From assembly GCF_026410545.1 (NCBI RefSeq), contig NZ_JAPMIT010000002.1, positions 186,001-250,000 of the forward strand: a DNA stretch of 64,000 nt. The letters run 5' to 3'. The position numbers and the translations under genes were made by a program. The notes under the pieces were generated by a model. The model had not been told where the DNA came from. It made no database searches and saw only the letters and a list, made by a program, of their open reading frames with translations. Positions 7,830-16,970 of the stretch are shown here, in pieces; within the stretch, counting starts at the first letter, position 1; every line of letters starts with the position of its first letter. Source of the stretch: Microbacterium sp. STN6 (lineage in GTDB: Bacteria > Actinomycetota > Actinomycetes > Actinomycetales > Microbacteriaceae).

Positions 7830-9655
7830 GGAACGGAAACCTCTCGTGCCCGCGAGAAATGGCGGGCGAACTCGTCTGATGTCGTCGGGTAGTCGGATCG
7901 GAAGTGCGCGCCCCGGGATTCGCGCCGCTCGAGCGCCGCGTCGAGAACGAGAGCGGCGAGCTGCCGCAGGTTGCGGTTCTCGAGTTCGGTCACGCTGAGG
8001 CCAGCGGATGCCGCGGGCGCGTCCCCGAGCTCGGCGACTCTCTGCGCGGCCTCCGTCAGGGCCGCGCCGTCGCGGTGCACCCCCGCCGCCCGCCACATGA
8101 GCGCCTGCAGCTCGCCCCGCGCCTTGAGGAGCGAGCTCTGCTCGGGTAGAAGCGGGCCCGGGAGCGAGCTCTGCTCGCGTCTCGAAACCCAACCCCTCGA
8201 CGCGTCCCGCGGGGTTTCGAGACGTTCGCTTCGCTCACTCCTCAACCCGCTCAACGGGGTTTCGAGACGTTCGCTTCGCTCACCACGCCGCGGGTTGAGG
8301 AGCGAGCTCTGCTCGCGTCTCGAAACCCAACCCCTCGACGCATCCCGCAGGGTTCCGAGACGCTCGCTTCGCTCGCTCCTCAACCCGCTCAACGGGGTTT
8401 CGAGACGTTCGCTTCGCTCACTCCTCAACCCGCTCGACTCACTCCTCAACCCGCTCAGGCCGACTGTCGCCGCCCGGTGCGCGAACACCGCGCCCTCGAG
8501 CAGCGAGTTCGACGCGAGACGGTTCGCCCCGTGCACCCCCGTGCATGCGACCTCGCCGACCGCGAGCAGCCCCGGCAGCGACGTGCGCCCCCACGCGTCG
8601 GTGGCGACTCCGCCCATCCAGTAGTGGGCCGCGGGCGTCACGGGCACGGGCTCGCGCGCCCAGTCGAGTCCGTTCGCCCGGCAGGCTGCGTCGATCGTCG
8701 GGAACCGCCGCGACAGGAACTTCCCGCCCAGCTCGGTGGCGTCCAGCAGCACGGGCTCGCCGCCCTGCGCCGCCATCTCGACCGCGATGCCGCGCGCAAC
8801 CACGTCCCGCGGCGCGAGCTCCGCGTCCGGGTGCACCTCGAGCATGAACCGCTCGCCGCGCGCGTTGCGCAGCACGGCGCCCTCGCCGCGCACCGCCTCG
8901 GAGACGAGAAAGCTGCCGGGCACCGCGAGCGCGGTCGGGTGAAACTGGTAGAACTCCAGATCGACGAGCCGCGCCCCCGCGCGCCAGGCCGCCGCAGCCC
9001 CATCACCCGTGGCGACGGTCGGGTTGGTCGTGTGCCGGTACAGGTGACCGGCGCCGCCGGTGGCCAGGATCACCGCGTCGGCGTAGAGGCGATCGGTGGT
9101 CGAGAAGCGAGCGCCAGCGAGCGTATCGAGACCGAGTTCCACCCCCACAACCCGGCCGCCGTCGACCTCCAGATCCACCAGAAACGCGTTCTCCACCACT
9201 CGCACAGCGGATGCGCGCACCGCCGCGACCAGCGCGTCTTCAATGGCGGCCCCGGTCGCGTCGCCCCCCGCGTGCAGCACGCGCGCATGCGAGTGCGCCG
9301 CCTCGAGCCCGCGCGCCAGGGAGCGGCCATCGCGATCGAAGGCAACGCCCCAGCGCATGAGCTCGCGCACGCGGAGGGGGCCATCCGTGCACAGCACCTC
9401 GACCGCCGCCCGATCGTTCAGGCCGCCGCCGACGCGCAGGGTGTCCGCCATGTGCTCGCTGACGCTGTCGTCGTCGAACAGCGCCGCCGCGATGCCGCCC
9501 TGCGCGTACCGCGTGTTGCTCTCGGCCAGCCGCCCCTTGGTCACGAGTGTCACGTCGTGCGTCGCGCTCGCGGTGAGCGCCGCGACGAGGCCGGCGATGC
9601 CGCTGCCGACGACGATCAGGCTGCGGGCGTCACCACGAGCATCCGCACCGGGCAT
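7823..9655 (-). CDS. nadB: L-aspartate oxidase with a large in-frame repeat insertion
   Basis: A flavoprotein that oxidises aspartate to iminoaspartate for quinolinate synthesis. The FAD-binding N-terminus VVGSGIAGLVAALTAS, TRYAQGGIAAAL, HPTAL and RGEGAVLRNARGERFM are all present, and the helical C-terminal domain ends normally. The product is 610 residues, whereas usual NadB proteins are about 500-540. The excess is a block at about residues 400-508 made of repeated GLRSERSERLETP and WVSRREQSSLL peptides, encoded by palindromic repeats. The frame stays open across it. The block falls between the FAD/capping core and the C-terminal helical domain. The start at 9655 lies 1 nt after the nadA stop. 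Confidence 0.93.
   Translation of the reverse strand: MPGADARGDARSLIVVGSGIAGLVAALTASATHDVTLVTKGRLAESNTRYAQGGIAAALFDDDSVSEHMADTLRVGGGLNDRAAVEVLCTDGPLRVRELMRWGVAFDRDGRSLARGLEAAHSHARVLHAGGDATGAAIEDALVAAVRASAVRVVENAFLVDLEVDGGRVVGVELGLDTLAGARFSTTDRLYADAVILATGGAGHLYRHTTNPTVATGDGAAAAWRAGARLVDLEFYQFHPTALAVPGSFLVSEAVRGEGAVLRNARGERFMLEVHPDAELAPRDVVARGIAVEMAAQGGEPVLLDATELGGKFLSRRFPTIDAACRANGLDWAREPVPVTPAAHYWMGGVATDAWGRTSLPGLLAVGEVACTGVHGANRLASNSLLEGAVFAHRAATVGLSGLRSESSGLRSERSERLETPLSGLRSERSERLGTLRDASRGWVSRREQSSLLNPRRGERSERLETPLSGLRSERSERLETPRDASRGWVSRREQSSLPGPLLPEQSSLLKARGELQALMWRAAGVHRDGAALTEAAQRVAELGDAPAASAGLSVTELENRNLRQLAALVLDAALERRESRGAHFRSDYPTTSDEFARHFSRAREVSVPC
8130..8456. repeat. cluster of about six palindromic elements inside nadB
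   Basis: Copies of the palindromic element occur in both orientations, for example GGGTTGAGGAGCGAGCTCTG followed by CTCGCGTCTCGAAACCC, and GGGTTTCGAGACGTTCGC followed by TTCGCTCACTCCTCAACCC. Outer arms GGGTT/AACCC enclose a small hairpin. The tract adds about 109 codons to nadB without a stop. Copies differ mainly in the inner hairpin, suggesting more than one subtype arrived or diverged. Confidence 0.9.
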
Positions 9656-9656
9656 G

Positions 9657-10955
9657 TCAGGCCGCCATCGTGGTGCCGGGCTTCGCCTCGAGCATGCGTT
9701 CGAGCGCGAGACGGGCGGGGCCGGCGACATCCGCTGGAACACTGATGCGGTTGAGCACCTCGCCGCGCACCAGCCCCTCGAGAACCCAGGCCAGATAGCC
9801 GGGGTGAATGCGGTACATGGTGGAGCACGGGCACACGACCGGGTCGAGGCAGAAGATCGTGTGTTCCGGGTGCTGGGCGGCGAGCCGCTGCACCATGTTG
9901 ATCTCGGTGCCGATCGCGAAGGTCGAGCCCGCCGGGGCCGCCGCGACCGCCTTCTGAATGTAGTCGGTCGATCCGTACTCGTCGGCGGCGTCGACGGTCT
10001 CCATGGGGCATTCGGGGTGCACGATCACGCGCACGCCAGGGAACTCGGCGCGGGCCTTCTCTATTTGCGCGACCGTGAAGCGCTTGTGCACCGAGCAGAA
10101 GCCCTGCCACAGAATCACGCTGGCAGCCTGAAGAGCGGATGCGTCATTGCCGCCGAGCGGTCGGCTCGCGTTCCAGAGGGGCATCCGCTCCAGCGGCACG
10201 CCCATCGCCTTCGCGGTGTTGCGGCCGAGGTGCTGGTCGGGGAAGAAGAGCACGCGCTCGCCGCGCTCGAATGCCCAGCGCAGCACGGTCTCGGCGTTGG
10301 AGGACGTGCAGACGATTCCGCCGTGCTCGCCGCAGAAGGCCTTCAGCGCGGCGGAGGAATTCATGTAGGTCACGGGGATGACCGGAACCCGGCCATCGGC
10401 CCCCGGTTCCGTGCCGTACAGCTCCTCGAGCTGCTCCCAGCACTCGGTGACAGAGTCGATGTCTGCCATGTCGGCCATGGAGCAGCCGGCCGCGAGATTG
10501 GGCAGAATGACGGCCTGCTCGGGGCGCGAGAGCATGTCGGCCGTCTCGGCCATGAAGTGCACGCCGCAGAACACGATGGCCTCGGCACTCTCGTTGGCCC
10601 TGGCGAAGTTGGCCAACTGGAAGGAATCGCCGAGGTAGTCGGCGTACTGCACGACCTCGTCACGCTGGTAGAAGTGGCCCATGACCACGACGCGGTCGCC
10701 GAGCGTGCGCTTCGCCTCGTGGATGCGCCGGGCGAGCTCCTCTTTGCTCGCGGTGCGGTATTCCTCGGGCAGCTCGCCCTGCCGCGGCGAGTCGACGGGG
10801 ATCGGGTCGGCCATGGAGGCACCGGGACCGTAGCTGGGGGCGGCCGTGTCGAAGTTCCACGGCGCGTCGACGAGTTCTGGTGTACAGATCTCGCCATCCG
10901 TGGTGCCGTCGACGATGTGCTCAATGGTGAGGTCGACCGATGCGATGATGCTCAT
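9657..10955 (-). CDS. nadA: quinolinate synthase
   Basis: A 432-residue 4Fe-4S enzyme condensing iminoaspartate with dihydroxyacetone phosphate to quinolinate. Visible signatures are VVVMGHFYQRDEVVQYADYLGDS, VFCGVHFMAETADML, NSSAALKAFCGEHGGIVCTS, VHPECPMETVDAADEYGST and the late VVCPCSTMY, which together carry the three cluster cysteines. It is a long form with an N-terminal extension, as in other actinobacteria. The ATG at 10955 has GGAAGA upstream. It follows nrtR by 32 nt, and the nadB ATG begins 1 nt after its stop. Confidence 0.95.
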   Translation of the reverse strand: MSIIASVDLTIEHIVDGTTDGEICTPELVDAPWNFDTAAPSYGPGASMADPIPVDSPRQGELPEEYRTASKEELARRIHEAKRTLGDRVVVMGHFYQRDEVVQYADYLGDSFQLANFARANESAEAIVFCGVHFMAETADMLSRPEQAVILPNLAAGCSMADMADIDSVTECWEQLEELYGTEPGADGRVPVIPVTYMNSSAALKAFCGEHGGIVCTSSNAETVLRWAFERGERVLFFPDQHLGRNTAKAMGVPLERMPLWNASRPLGGNDASALQAASVILWQGFCSVHKRFTVAQIEKARAEFPGVRVIVHPECPMETVDAADEYGSTDYIQKAVAAAPAGSTFAIGTEINMVQRLAAQHPEHTIFCLDPVVCPCSTMYRIHPGYLAWVLEGLVRGEVLNRISVPADVAGPARLALERMLEAKPGTTMAA

Positions 10956-10987
10956 TGCTGTCTTCTTCCGTGGATCGGGTGGTGCAG

Positions 10988-11764
10988 TCAGGTTGTGGCG
11001 TGGGAGTCGCCGAGCGGCCCCTGGTCGGCGAGCGGCCCTTGGTCGGCAAGGTCGATGTCGGCGTTGTAGCGGTAGAGGCGGGGCGGGCGATGCTTGGTGC
11101 CCGTGAGCCTCTTGCCGGTGTCGACGAGGGCCCCTGTGGTCTCGATGCTGCGGCGGAAGTTGGCAGGGTCGAGCGCCTTGCCGAGCACCGCCTCGTGCAC
11201 TTCGCGCAGCTGGGCGATCGTGAACGTGTCGCCGAGGAATGCGTGCGCGATGCGGCTGTACTCCATCTTGTTGCGCAGGCGCCAGAGGGCGTATTCGACG
11301 ATGAGCTTGTGATCGAATGCGAGCGTGGGCACCGTGTCTGCCGCGAACCAGCGCACATTCTCGCCGACGCTGACGCGCGCCGCCTCCTCGGAACGCACGA
11401 GCGCCCAGTACACGATCGAGACGACGCGGCGGGCGCCGGGGGAGCGGTCGGCGTCGCCGAACGCGTAGAGCTGCTCGAGGTAGCGGGGGGTGAGGTGCGT
11501 GGTCTCGTTGAGGTTGCGGGCCGCGGCGGTCGCGAGATCCTCGTCGCCGGTCAGGGGGCCGCCCGGAAGCGCCCACCGGCCGAGATACGGCTCGCGGATG
11601 CGGCGCACCAGCGGGATCCAGACGGTGGGCAGGCCGGTCTCGTCATCGTGGCGCAGCGCGAAGATGACGGTCGAGACGGCGAGGCTGACGCGGTCAGCGC
11701 CGACAGCGCCGACAGCGCCGACCGCGCCGTCCTCGCTACGCTGCCCTGCCTCGGTGCCGCCCAT
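10988..11764 (-). CDS. nrtR: NrtR-type transcriptional regulator (NUDIX domain plus winged helix)
   Basis: A protein of about 258 residues with an N-terminal NUDIX-like domain (TVIFALRHD, REPYLGRWALPGGPLTGDE) and a C-terminal winged-helix part (EYSRIAHAFLGDTFTIAQLREVHEAVLG, PANFRRSIETTGALVDTGKR). This is the architecture of NrtR, which senses NAD metabolites and represses NAD synthesis genes. It heads the nadA-nadB-nadC-nifS operon, a setting known for NrtR. The NUDIX box is degenerate, as expected for a regulator. A GTG at 11782 is an alternative start; the ATG at 11764 has GGGGAACGG upstream. The Ala-Val-Gly repeats near the N-terminus are low complexity. Confidence 0.85.
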   Translation of the reverse strand: MGGTEAGQRSEDGAVGAVGAVGADRVSLAVSTVIFALRHDDETGLPTVWIPLVRRIREPYLGRWALPGGPLTGDEDLATAAARNLNETTHLTPRYLEQLYAFGDADRSPGARRVVSIVYWALVRSEEAARVSVGENVRWFAADTVPTLAFDHKLIVEYALWRLRNKMEYSRIAHAFLGDTFTIAQLREVHEAVLGKALDPANFRRSIETTGALVDTGKRLTGTKHRPPRLYRYNADIDLADQGPLADQGPLGDSHATT

Positions 11765-11792
11765 CCGCTGTCCGTTCCCCACATCGAGTAAA

Positions 11793-11838
11793 AGTCAATC
11801 TGACTCTAACCGTGGCTCCATCTTAGTGTCGTGTTGAC
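11793..11838. promoter_or_regulatory. two candidate NrtR operators upstream of nrtR-nad
   Basis: AGTCAATCTGACT (11793-11805) is an inverted repeat with GTC and GAC arms separated by 5 nt. TAGTGTCGTGTTGACCCTA (about 11825-11842) has the same GTC-N5-GAC core, with centres 34 bp apart, about three helix turns. Both lie just upstream of nrtR. Assignment to NrtR is inferred from position and shared symmetry. Confidence 0.5.
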
Positions 11839-11943
11839 CCTAAGCGCGAATCGATGACGAAGGGCTAGGCTGGCGGTGCGTCTTGGGAGAGTTGTTGCAG
11901 TGCTCGAGCGCGTGCAGTCGCAACTGAATACCGGGCCGAACGG

Positions 11944-12256
11944 TCGATGCGGGAGAGCCGAAGCGCAATGCGTGAGGCACCGAAGGAGCAATCCTCCCCG
12001 ACAATCTCTCAGGTACTCGTACCGCATCGAACGGGCCACTCTGAAAAGCGAGTCTCGCATTGCCGCGGGTTGATGAGCGCGAAGCGCGTCTCGAAACCCG
12101 GCCGAGCTGAGGCTCCGCCCACGGTGAAAGCCGCCTTCGTGTAGCGAAGACGGCGAAACTCTCAGGCCGCATGACAGAGGGGGAGTTCTTCGACGGGGGC
12201 CATCCGGCGCCCGCCGTGGCCTTTCCCGGGCGGGCCCGGGCGAGCAGGAGAACTCC
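11944..12256 (+). promoter_or_regulatory. tandem glycine riboswitch controlling gcvTHP
   Basis: Aptamer 1 (about 11944-12030) is closed by TCGATGCGG pairing with CCGCATCGA and contains GGGAGAGCCG, CCGAAGGAGCAA and ATCTCTCAGGT, all typical glycine-aptamer words. Aptamer 2 (about 12036-12180) is closed by CACTCTG/CAGAG and contains GGTGAAAGCC and ACTCTCAGG. After it, GGAGTTCT (12182-12189) is exactly complementary to AGAACTCC (12249-12256), which overlaps the AGGAG ribosome binding site and abuts the gcvT ATG. The switch may therefore act on translation start. A GCCCGCC/GGCGGGC hairpin lies between. A TAGGCT -10 candidate is at 11866. Aptamer 2 carries an inserted palindromic element at 12066-12100. 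Confidence 0.9.
12066..12100. repeat. palindromic element inside glycine aptamer 2
   Basis: CGGGTTGATGAGCGC then GAAGCGCGTCTCGAAACCCG is one full copy of the repeat family: outer arms CGGGTT/AACCCG and inner GCGC-GAA-GCGC hairpin. It sits between the 5' part of aptamer 2 and its conserved GGTGAAAGCC segment, so it should fold as an extra stem within the RNA. Confidence 0.85.
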
Positions 12257-13429
12257 ATGACCGACGCATCCGAAAACACAGAACGCTCCCCGCTGCACGA
12301 CGCGCACGTCGCCGCCAGCGCCAGCTTCACCGACTTCGCCGGCTGGCAGATGCCCCTTCGCTATTCGGGCGACCTTGCCGAGCACCACGCGGTGCGCACC
12401 GCGGCGGGCCTCTTCGACCTCTCGCACATGGGCGAGATCCTCGTTCTCGGCGCGGATGCGGCCGCCGCCCTCGACTACGCTCTCGCAGGCCGGCTTTCGG
12501 CCGTCGAGGTGGGGCGCGCCAAGTACACCCTGCTGCTCGCGGCCGACGGCGGCATCATCGACGACCTCGTCGTCTACCACACGGGCGAAGACCGCTACCT
12601 CGTCGTGGCCAACGCGGCCAACCGTCACGAGGTCGCCCGCGAACTGCGCGAGCGCACCGCCGACTTCGCCGCACAGGTCTACGACGAGAGCGACGACGTC
12701 GCGCTCCTCGCGATCCAGGGTCCGAGGGCGCTCGAGATCCTGCTCGACGTGCCGGGCCTCGCCCTGGACGGCGGCCACCCTGACGGCGAAGACGTGCCCG
12801 CGGCGCTGCGGGGTCTGCCGAATTACCGTGCCATTGCGGGGGCGTTTGCCGAGCATCCGCTGCTCATGGCCCGCACGGGCTACACGGGAGAAGACGGCTT
12901 CGAACTCTACCTCTCGCCCGAGGCGGCGCCCCAGCTCTGGGACGCGCTCATCGAGGCAGGCACGCCATACGGCCTCGTTCCGGCCGGCCTCGCCGCCCGC
13001 GACAGCCTGCGCCTCGAGGCGGGCATGCCGCTCTATGGGCACGAGCTCACGCGCCAGACGCTCCCGGTTCAGGCCGGGCTGGAGCGCGTGGTCGCCCTCG
13101 ACAAGCCGCTCGATTTCGTCGGCCGCGCGGCGTGCGAGACCGGGCCGGACGACAACGCACCCGTGCTCGTCGGCCTCGTCGGCGAGGGGCGCCGGGCGGC
13201 GCGCGCCGAGTACGAGGTGTACCCCTCCGACGCCGAGGCGTCGGCATCCGTCGGTCGAATCACGTCGGGCGTGCTCTCGCCGACGCTCGGGCACCCGATC
13301 GCCATGGCGTACGTCGATCTCGCATACGCCGAGCCGGGCACCCAGCTTGCCGTCGACGTTCGCGGCACACGACTGCCGTTCACCGTCACACCCCTCCCGT
13401 TCTATCGCAGAAGCAGAAAGAAGAGCTGA
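12257..13429 (+). CDS. gcvT: glycine cleavage system T protein (aminomethyltransferase)
   Basis: A 390-residue tetrahydrofolate-dependent aminomethyltransferase that releases ammonia from the aminomethyl-lipoyl arm of GcvH and makes methylene-tetrahydrofolate. The N-terminal pattern [20 protein letters not shown] and [10 protein letters not shown], plus [15 protein letters not shown] and [20 protein letters not shown], are diagnostic. The ATG follows AGGAG, which is part of the riboswitch expression platform. The gcvH ATG begins 2 nt after its stop. Unlike gcvP it carries no repeat insertion. Confidence 0.96.
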   Translation: MTDASENTERSPLHDAHVAASASFTDFAGWQMPLRYSGDLAEHHAVRTAAGLFDLSHMGEILVLGADAAAALDYALAGRLSAVEVGRAKYTLLLAADGGIIDDLVVYHTGEDRYLVVANAANRHEVARELRERTADFAAQVYDESDDVALLAIQGPRALEILLDVPGLALDGGHPDGEDVPAALRGLPNYRAIAGAFAEHPLLMARTGYTGEDGFELYLSPEAAPQLWDALIEAGTPYGLVPAGLAARDSLRLEAGMPLYGHELTRQTLPVQAGLERVVALDKPLDFVGRAACETGPDDNAPVLVGLVGEGRRAARAEYEVYPSDAEASASVGRITSGVLSPTLGHPIAMAYVDLAYAEPGTQLAVDVRGTRLPFTVTPLPFYRRSRKKS

Positions 13430-13431
13430 TC

Positions 13432-13806
13432 ATGGCCGACGCAGGCGAGTTGAAGTACACCGAGGAGCACGAGTGGGTGCGCGTCGACGGTGACACGGTG
13501 ACCGTGGGCATCACGGCATACGCCGCGGACAAGCTGGGCGACATCGTCTTCGTCGACCTGCCCGAAGTGGGCAGTGAGGCCGCGGCTGGCAGGGTCATCG
13601 CCGAGATCGAGTCGACCAAGTCGGTCGGCGAGCTCTACGCCCCCGCCGCCGGAACCGTCGCCGAGGCGAACGACCGGCTGGGCAACGAGCCCGAACTCAT
13701 CAACAAGGATCCCCTCGGCGAGGGCTGGCTCGTGCGCCTCACCCTCACCGGTGACCTGCCCGAGCTGCTCAGTGCCGAGCAGTACGGCGCGCTGATCGGC
13801 GAGTGA
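13432..13806 (+). CDS. gcvH: glycine cleavage system H protein
   Basis: The 124-residue lipoyl carrier that shuttles the aminomethyl group between GcvP and GcvT. The lipoylated lysine is K63 in [15 protein letters not shown], and the typical [16 protein letters not shown] and [14 protein letters not shown] segments are present. An AGAAAGAAGAG purine stretch precedes the ATG. The stop overlaps the gcvP GTG (GTGA), so translation is coupled. Length is normal. Confidence 0.97.
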   Translation: MADAGELKYTEEHEWVRVDGDTVTVGITAYAADKLGDIVFVDLPEVGSEAAAGRVIAEIESTKSVGELYAPAAGTVAEANDRLGNEPELINKDPLGEGWLVRLTLTGDLPELLSAEQYGALIGE

Positions 13807-16800
13807 GCGTGGCAGCGTTCGCAGACCGGCACATCGGCACCGATTCCGAGGCACGTGAGCGGATGCTCGCTGCGCTCGGCCACACATCGATCGACGAGCT
13901 CATGCGCGCGGCCCTGCCCGCGTCCATCCGCACCTCCGATCCCGCTGGTCGAGGAGGTCGCGACGTGGCCGTCTCGAGGCCACCCCTTCCCGAGCCCGAT
14001 TCCGCTGGTCGAGGAGGTCGCGACGCGGCCGTCTCGAGGCCACTGCTGCCCGAGCCCGCGACCGAGATCGAGGCGCTCGCCGAACTCCGCGCCATCGCGA
14101 GTGCCAACACCCCGCGCCGCTCCATGATCGGCCTCGGCTACTACGGCACCATCACGCCCGCGGTGATCCGCCGTGACGTTCTGCAGAACCCCAGCTGGTA
14201 CACCGCGTACACGCCGTACCAGCCCGAGATCTCGCAGGGCCGCCTCGAGGCGCTCCTCAACTTCCAGACGATGGTGGCCGACCTCACCGCACTCGACATC
14301 GCCAACGCGTCGATGCTCGACGAGGCCACTGCGGTCGCCGAGGGGATGCTGCTGGCCCGTCGCGCCTCGAAGTCGGCCTCGAACCGGTTCCTCGTCGACG
14401 CCGACGCGCTGCCGCAGACGAAGGCGGTGTTGCGCACGCGCGCCGAGGCGGTCGGAATCGAACTCATCGAGATCGACTTCGCCCCCGCCCAAGGCGGGTT
14501 GAGGAGCCGCGTAGCGGCGTCTCGAAACCCAATCCCCGACGCAGGCGGGCCCCGGAGCCGCGAAGCTGCGTCTCGAAACCCAACCCCCGAGTCCCTCATC
14601 CCCGACTGCTTCGGCCTCTTCATCCAGTACCCCGGCGCATCCGGCCGTGTCTGGAACCCCGCCGAGATCATCGCCGCCGCCCACGAGCAGAAGGCGCTCG
14701 CCGTGGTCGCCGCCGACCTCCTCGCCCTCACCCTGCTCACGCCGCCTGGCGAGCTCGGCGCCGACATCGCCGTCGGCACCACGCAGCGTTTCGGCGTGCC
14801 CATGGCATTCGGCGGCCCGCACGCCGGGTACATGGCCGTGCGCTCGGGCCTCGAGCGCCAGTTGCCGGGCCGCCTCGTTGGCGTGAGTCAGGATGCTGAC
14901 GGCCACCGGGCATATCGCCTCACGCTGCAGACGCGCGAGCAGCACATCCGCCGCGAGAAGGCGACGAGCAACATCTGCACGGCGCAGGTGCTCCTTGCCG
15001 TCATGGCGGCCATGTACGCCGTGTATCACGGGCCCCTGAGCCTCGCGAACATCGCGCGCGACGTGCATGGGGCGGCAGCCTTCGCGGCCCGTGCCCTGCG
15101 CGCGCGAGGGCTGAACGTTCTCTCCGAGAACTACTTCGACACGCTCGCGGTGCGGGTGCTCGACGCGCGAGCCTGCGCCTTCCGAGCGCGCGAGCTCGGC
15201 ATCCTCATCAATGTCGTGGACGACACCACCGTCACCGTGTCGTTCGATGAGGTGTCGGCGGCTGATCCTGCCGTGGTCTCAGACCTCGTCACCGCTCTCG
15301 CTCCCGACGCCACGATCGAGCCGATCCCGCTCGACGACCCCGCAATCTTCAGCCCGGCCAGCGGCAGCCCCGCCGCCTGGTCCGCCGTCGCACCGCACTC
15401 CTTCCACGACTTCCCGCGCGAGCTCGAGCGCACGAGCGTCTTCCTCACGCACCCGGTCTTCAACACGCACCACTCCGAGACCTCGATGATGCGCTACCTG
15501 AAGCGCCTCGCCGACAAGGACTACGCGCTCGACCGCGGCATGATCCCGCTCGGCTCGTGCACGATGAAGCTCAACGCCGCCGCCGAGATGGAGGCGATCA
15601 CCTGGCCCGAGTTCGCCGACATCCACCCGTTCGCCCCGGCCGACGATGTGCGAGGCTACCTCGAGCTCATCGCGCAGCTCGAGGGCTGGCTTGCCGAGGT
15701 CACGGGCTACGACGCCGTCTCTCTGCAGCCGAACGCGGGCAGCCAGGGCGAGCTTGCCGGGCTCCTCGCCATCCGCGGGTACCATCGCTCTCGCGGCGAC
15801 GAGGGCCGCACGGTCTGCCTGATCCCCTCGAGCGCGCACGGCACCAATGCGGCGTCCGCGGTGCTCGCGGGCATGCGCGTGGTCGTGGTCGCGTGCGACG
15901 ACCTCGGCAACGTCGACCTCGACGATCTGCGCGCCAGGATCGCCCAGCACGCCGATGAGCTGGCTGCGCTCATGGTCACGTATCCGTCGACGCACGGCGT
16001 GTACGAGCACGAGATTCGTAGCATCACGGATGCGGTGCACGCCGCCGGCGGCCAGGTCTACGTCGACGGGGCCAACCTGAACGCCCTGCTCGGTTACGCC
16101 CGATTCGGCGATTTCGGCGGCGACGTCTCGCACCTCAACCTGCACAAGACGTTCTGCATCCCGCATGGCGGGGGAGGGCCGGGCGTGGGCCCGGTCGCCG
16201 CGAAGTCGCACCTGGCCGAGTTCCTGCCCAGCCATGCCGGTCGAGGCGCCGCCCTCGGCGGCGTCTCGAGACCCACCGAATCCTCCGCCGGGCGAGGAGC
16301 CGCCGTCGGCGGCGTCTCGAGACCCACCCCCCGCATCTCGGCCGCCCCGTTCGGCAGCCCGGGCATCCTGCCCATCAGCTGGGCGTACGTGCGCATGATG
16401 GGCGCCGAGGGCCTCACGCAGGCCACGGGCGCCGCTGTGCTCGCCGCCAATTACATCGCTGCGCGCCTGCGCGACCACTTCCCTGTGCTGTACGCGGGCG
16501 AGAGCGGGCTGGTCGCGCACGAGTGCATCCTCGACCTGCGCCCCCTCACGCAGGCGACGGGCATCACGGTCGACGATGTCGCGAAGCGCCTCATCGACTA
16601 CGGCTTCCACGCGCCCACCATGAGCTTCCCGGTGCCGGGCACCCTCATGGTCGAGCCGACCGAGAGCGAGGACCTGCCCGAACTCGACCGCTTCATCGAC
16701 GCCATGATCGCCATCAAAGCCGAAGCGGATGCCGTTCACGCAGGCCGCTGGCCGGCAGGAGACAACCCGCTCGTGGGTGCCCCGCACACGGCGCAGTGCG

Positions 16801-16970
16801 CCATCCGCTCAGACTGGAATCACGCGTACACGCGCGAGCAGGCCGTCTACCCGGCCGGGGTGCCGGCGGCCAAGTACTGGCCGCCGGTGCGCCGCATCGA
16901 CCAGGCGTGGGGCGACCGCAACCTCTTCTGCGCGTGCCCACCCCCCGAGGCGTTCGAGCACGCGGGTTGA
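13803..16970 (+). CDS. gcvP: glycine dehydrogenase (decarboxylating), with three in-frame repeat insertions
   Basis: The PLP-dependent P protein, which decarboxylates glycine and loads the aminomethyl group on GcvH. The PLP lysine is in [30 protein letters not shown] and [10 protein letters not shown] are also seen. It is 1055 residues against about 940-960 for usual single-chain GcvP. The excess comes from three double insertions of palindromic repeats: about residues 45-84 ([12 protein letters not shown] twice), 231-262 ([20 protein letters not shown]) and 812-842 ([26 protein letters not shown]). All keep the frame. The stop codon TGA itself comes from another copy, and gcvP starts at a GTG overlapping the gcvH stop. 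A GTG at 13809 is also possible. Confidence 0.95.
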   Translation: MSVAAFADRHIGTDSEARERMLAALGHTSIDELMRAALPASIRTSDPAGRGGRDVAVSRPPLPEPDSAGRGGRDAAVSRPLLPEPATEIEALAELRAIASANTPRRSMIGLGYYGTITPAVIRRDVLQNPSWYTAYTPYQPEISQGRLEALLNFQTMVADLTALDIANASMLDEATAVAEGMLLARRASKSASNRFLVDADALPQTKAVLRTRAEAVGIELIEIDFAPAQGGLRSRVAASRNPIPDAGGPRSREAASRNPTPESLIPDCFGLFIQYPGASGRVWNPAEIIAAAHEQKALAVVAADLLALTLLTPPGELGADIAVGTTQRFGVPMAFGGPHAGYMAVRSGLERQLPGRLVGVSQDADGHRAYRLTLQTREQHIRREKATSNICTAQVLLAVMAAMYAVYHGPLSLANIARDVHGAAAFAARALRARGLNVLSENYFDTLAVRVLDARACAFRARELGILINVVDDTTVTVSFDEVSAADPAVVSDLVTALAPDATIEPIPLDDPAIFSPASGSPAAWSAVAPHSFHDFPRELERTSVFLTHPVFNTHHSETSMMRYLKRLADKDYALDRGMIPLGSCTMKLNAAAEMEAITWPEFADIHPFAPADDVRGYLELIAQLEGWLAEVTGYDAVSLQPNAGSQGELAGLLAIRGYHRSRGDEGRTVCLIPSSAHGTNAASAVLAGMRVVVVACDDLGNVDLDDLRARIAQHADELAALMVTYPSTHGVYEHEIRSITDAVHAAGGQVYVDGANLNALLGYARFGDFGGDVSHLNLHKTFCIPHGGGGPGVGPVAAKSHLAEFLPSHAGRGAALGGVSRPTESSAGRGAAVGGVSRPTPRISAAPFGSPGILPISWAYVRMMGAEGLTQATGAAVLAANYIAARLRDHFPVLYAGESGLVAHECILDLRPLTQATGITVDDVAKRLIDYGFHAPTMSFPVPGTLMVEPTESEDLPELDRFIDAMIAIKAEADAVHAGRWPAGDNPLVGAPHTAQCAIRSDWNHAYTREQAVYPAGVPAAKYWPPVRRIDQAWGDRNLFCACPPPEAFEHAG
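13936..14055. repeat. two palindromic elements in gcvP, 60-nt period
   Basis: Two near-identical 60-nt units, each containing CTGGTCGAGGAGGTCGCGAC and GGCCGTCTCGAGGCCA, encode two copies of an AGRGGRD-x-AVSRP peptide. The edges GGTCGAGGAG and GTCTCGAGGCC are a variant of the GGTTGAGGAG / GTCTCGAAACC edges found elsewhere. Confidence 0.9.
14494..14587. repeat. two palindromic elements in gcvP (second site)
   Basis: GGGTTGAGGAGCCGCG followed by TAGCGGCGTCTCGAAACCC, then a second copy with CCCGGAGCCGCGAAG and CTGCGTCTCGAAACCC. They encode two RS-R-x-AASRNP peptides. The first is read as TTG AGG, which avoids the TGA present in another frame. Confidence 0.9.
16237..16328. repeat. two palindromic elements in gcvP (third site)
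   Basis: GGTCGAGGCGCCGCC followed by CTCGGCGGCGTCTCGAGACC, and a second copy starting GGGCGAGGAGCCGCC. They encode two AGRGAA-x-GGVSRP peptides a short way after the PLP-lysine region ([24 protein letters not shown]). Confidence 0.88.

Noticed and set aside
6064-7998. 644-aa plus-strand frame across nifS and nadC
   Set aside because: It spans two real genes on the other strand and shows no domain.
8130-8456. nadB as a broken or frameshifted gene
   Set aside because: The frame is open from start to stop and both sides of the insertion keep NadB sequence.
13803-16970. gcvP insertions as assembly or frameshift errors
   Set aside because: Each insertion is a whole number of codons and the same elements occur in non-coding DNA nearby.
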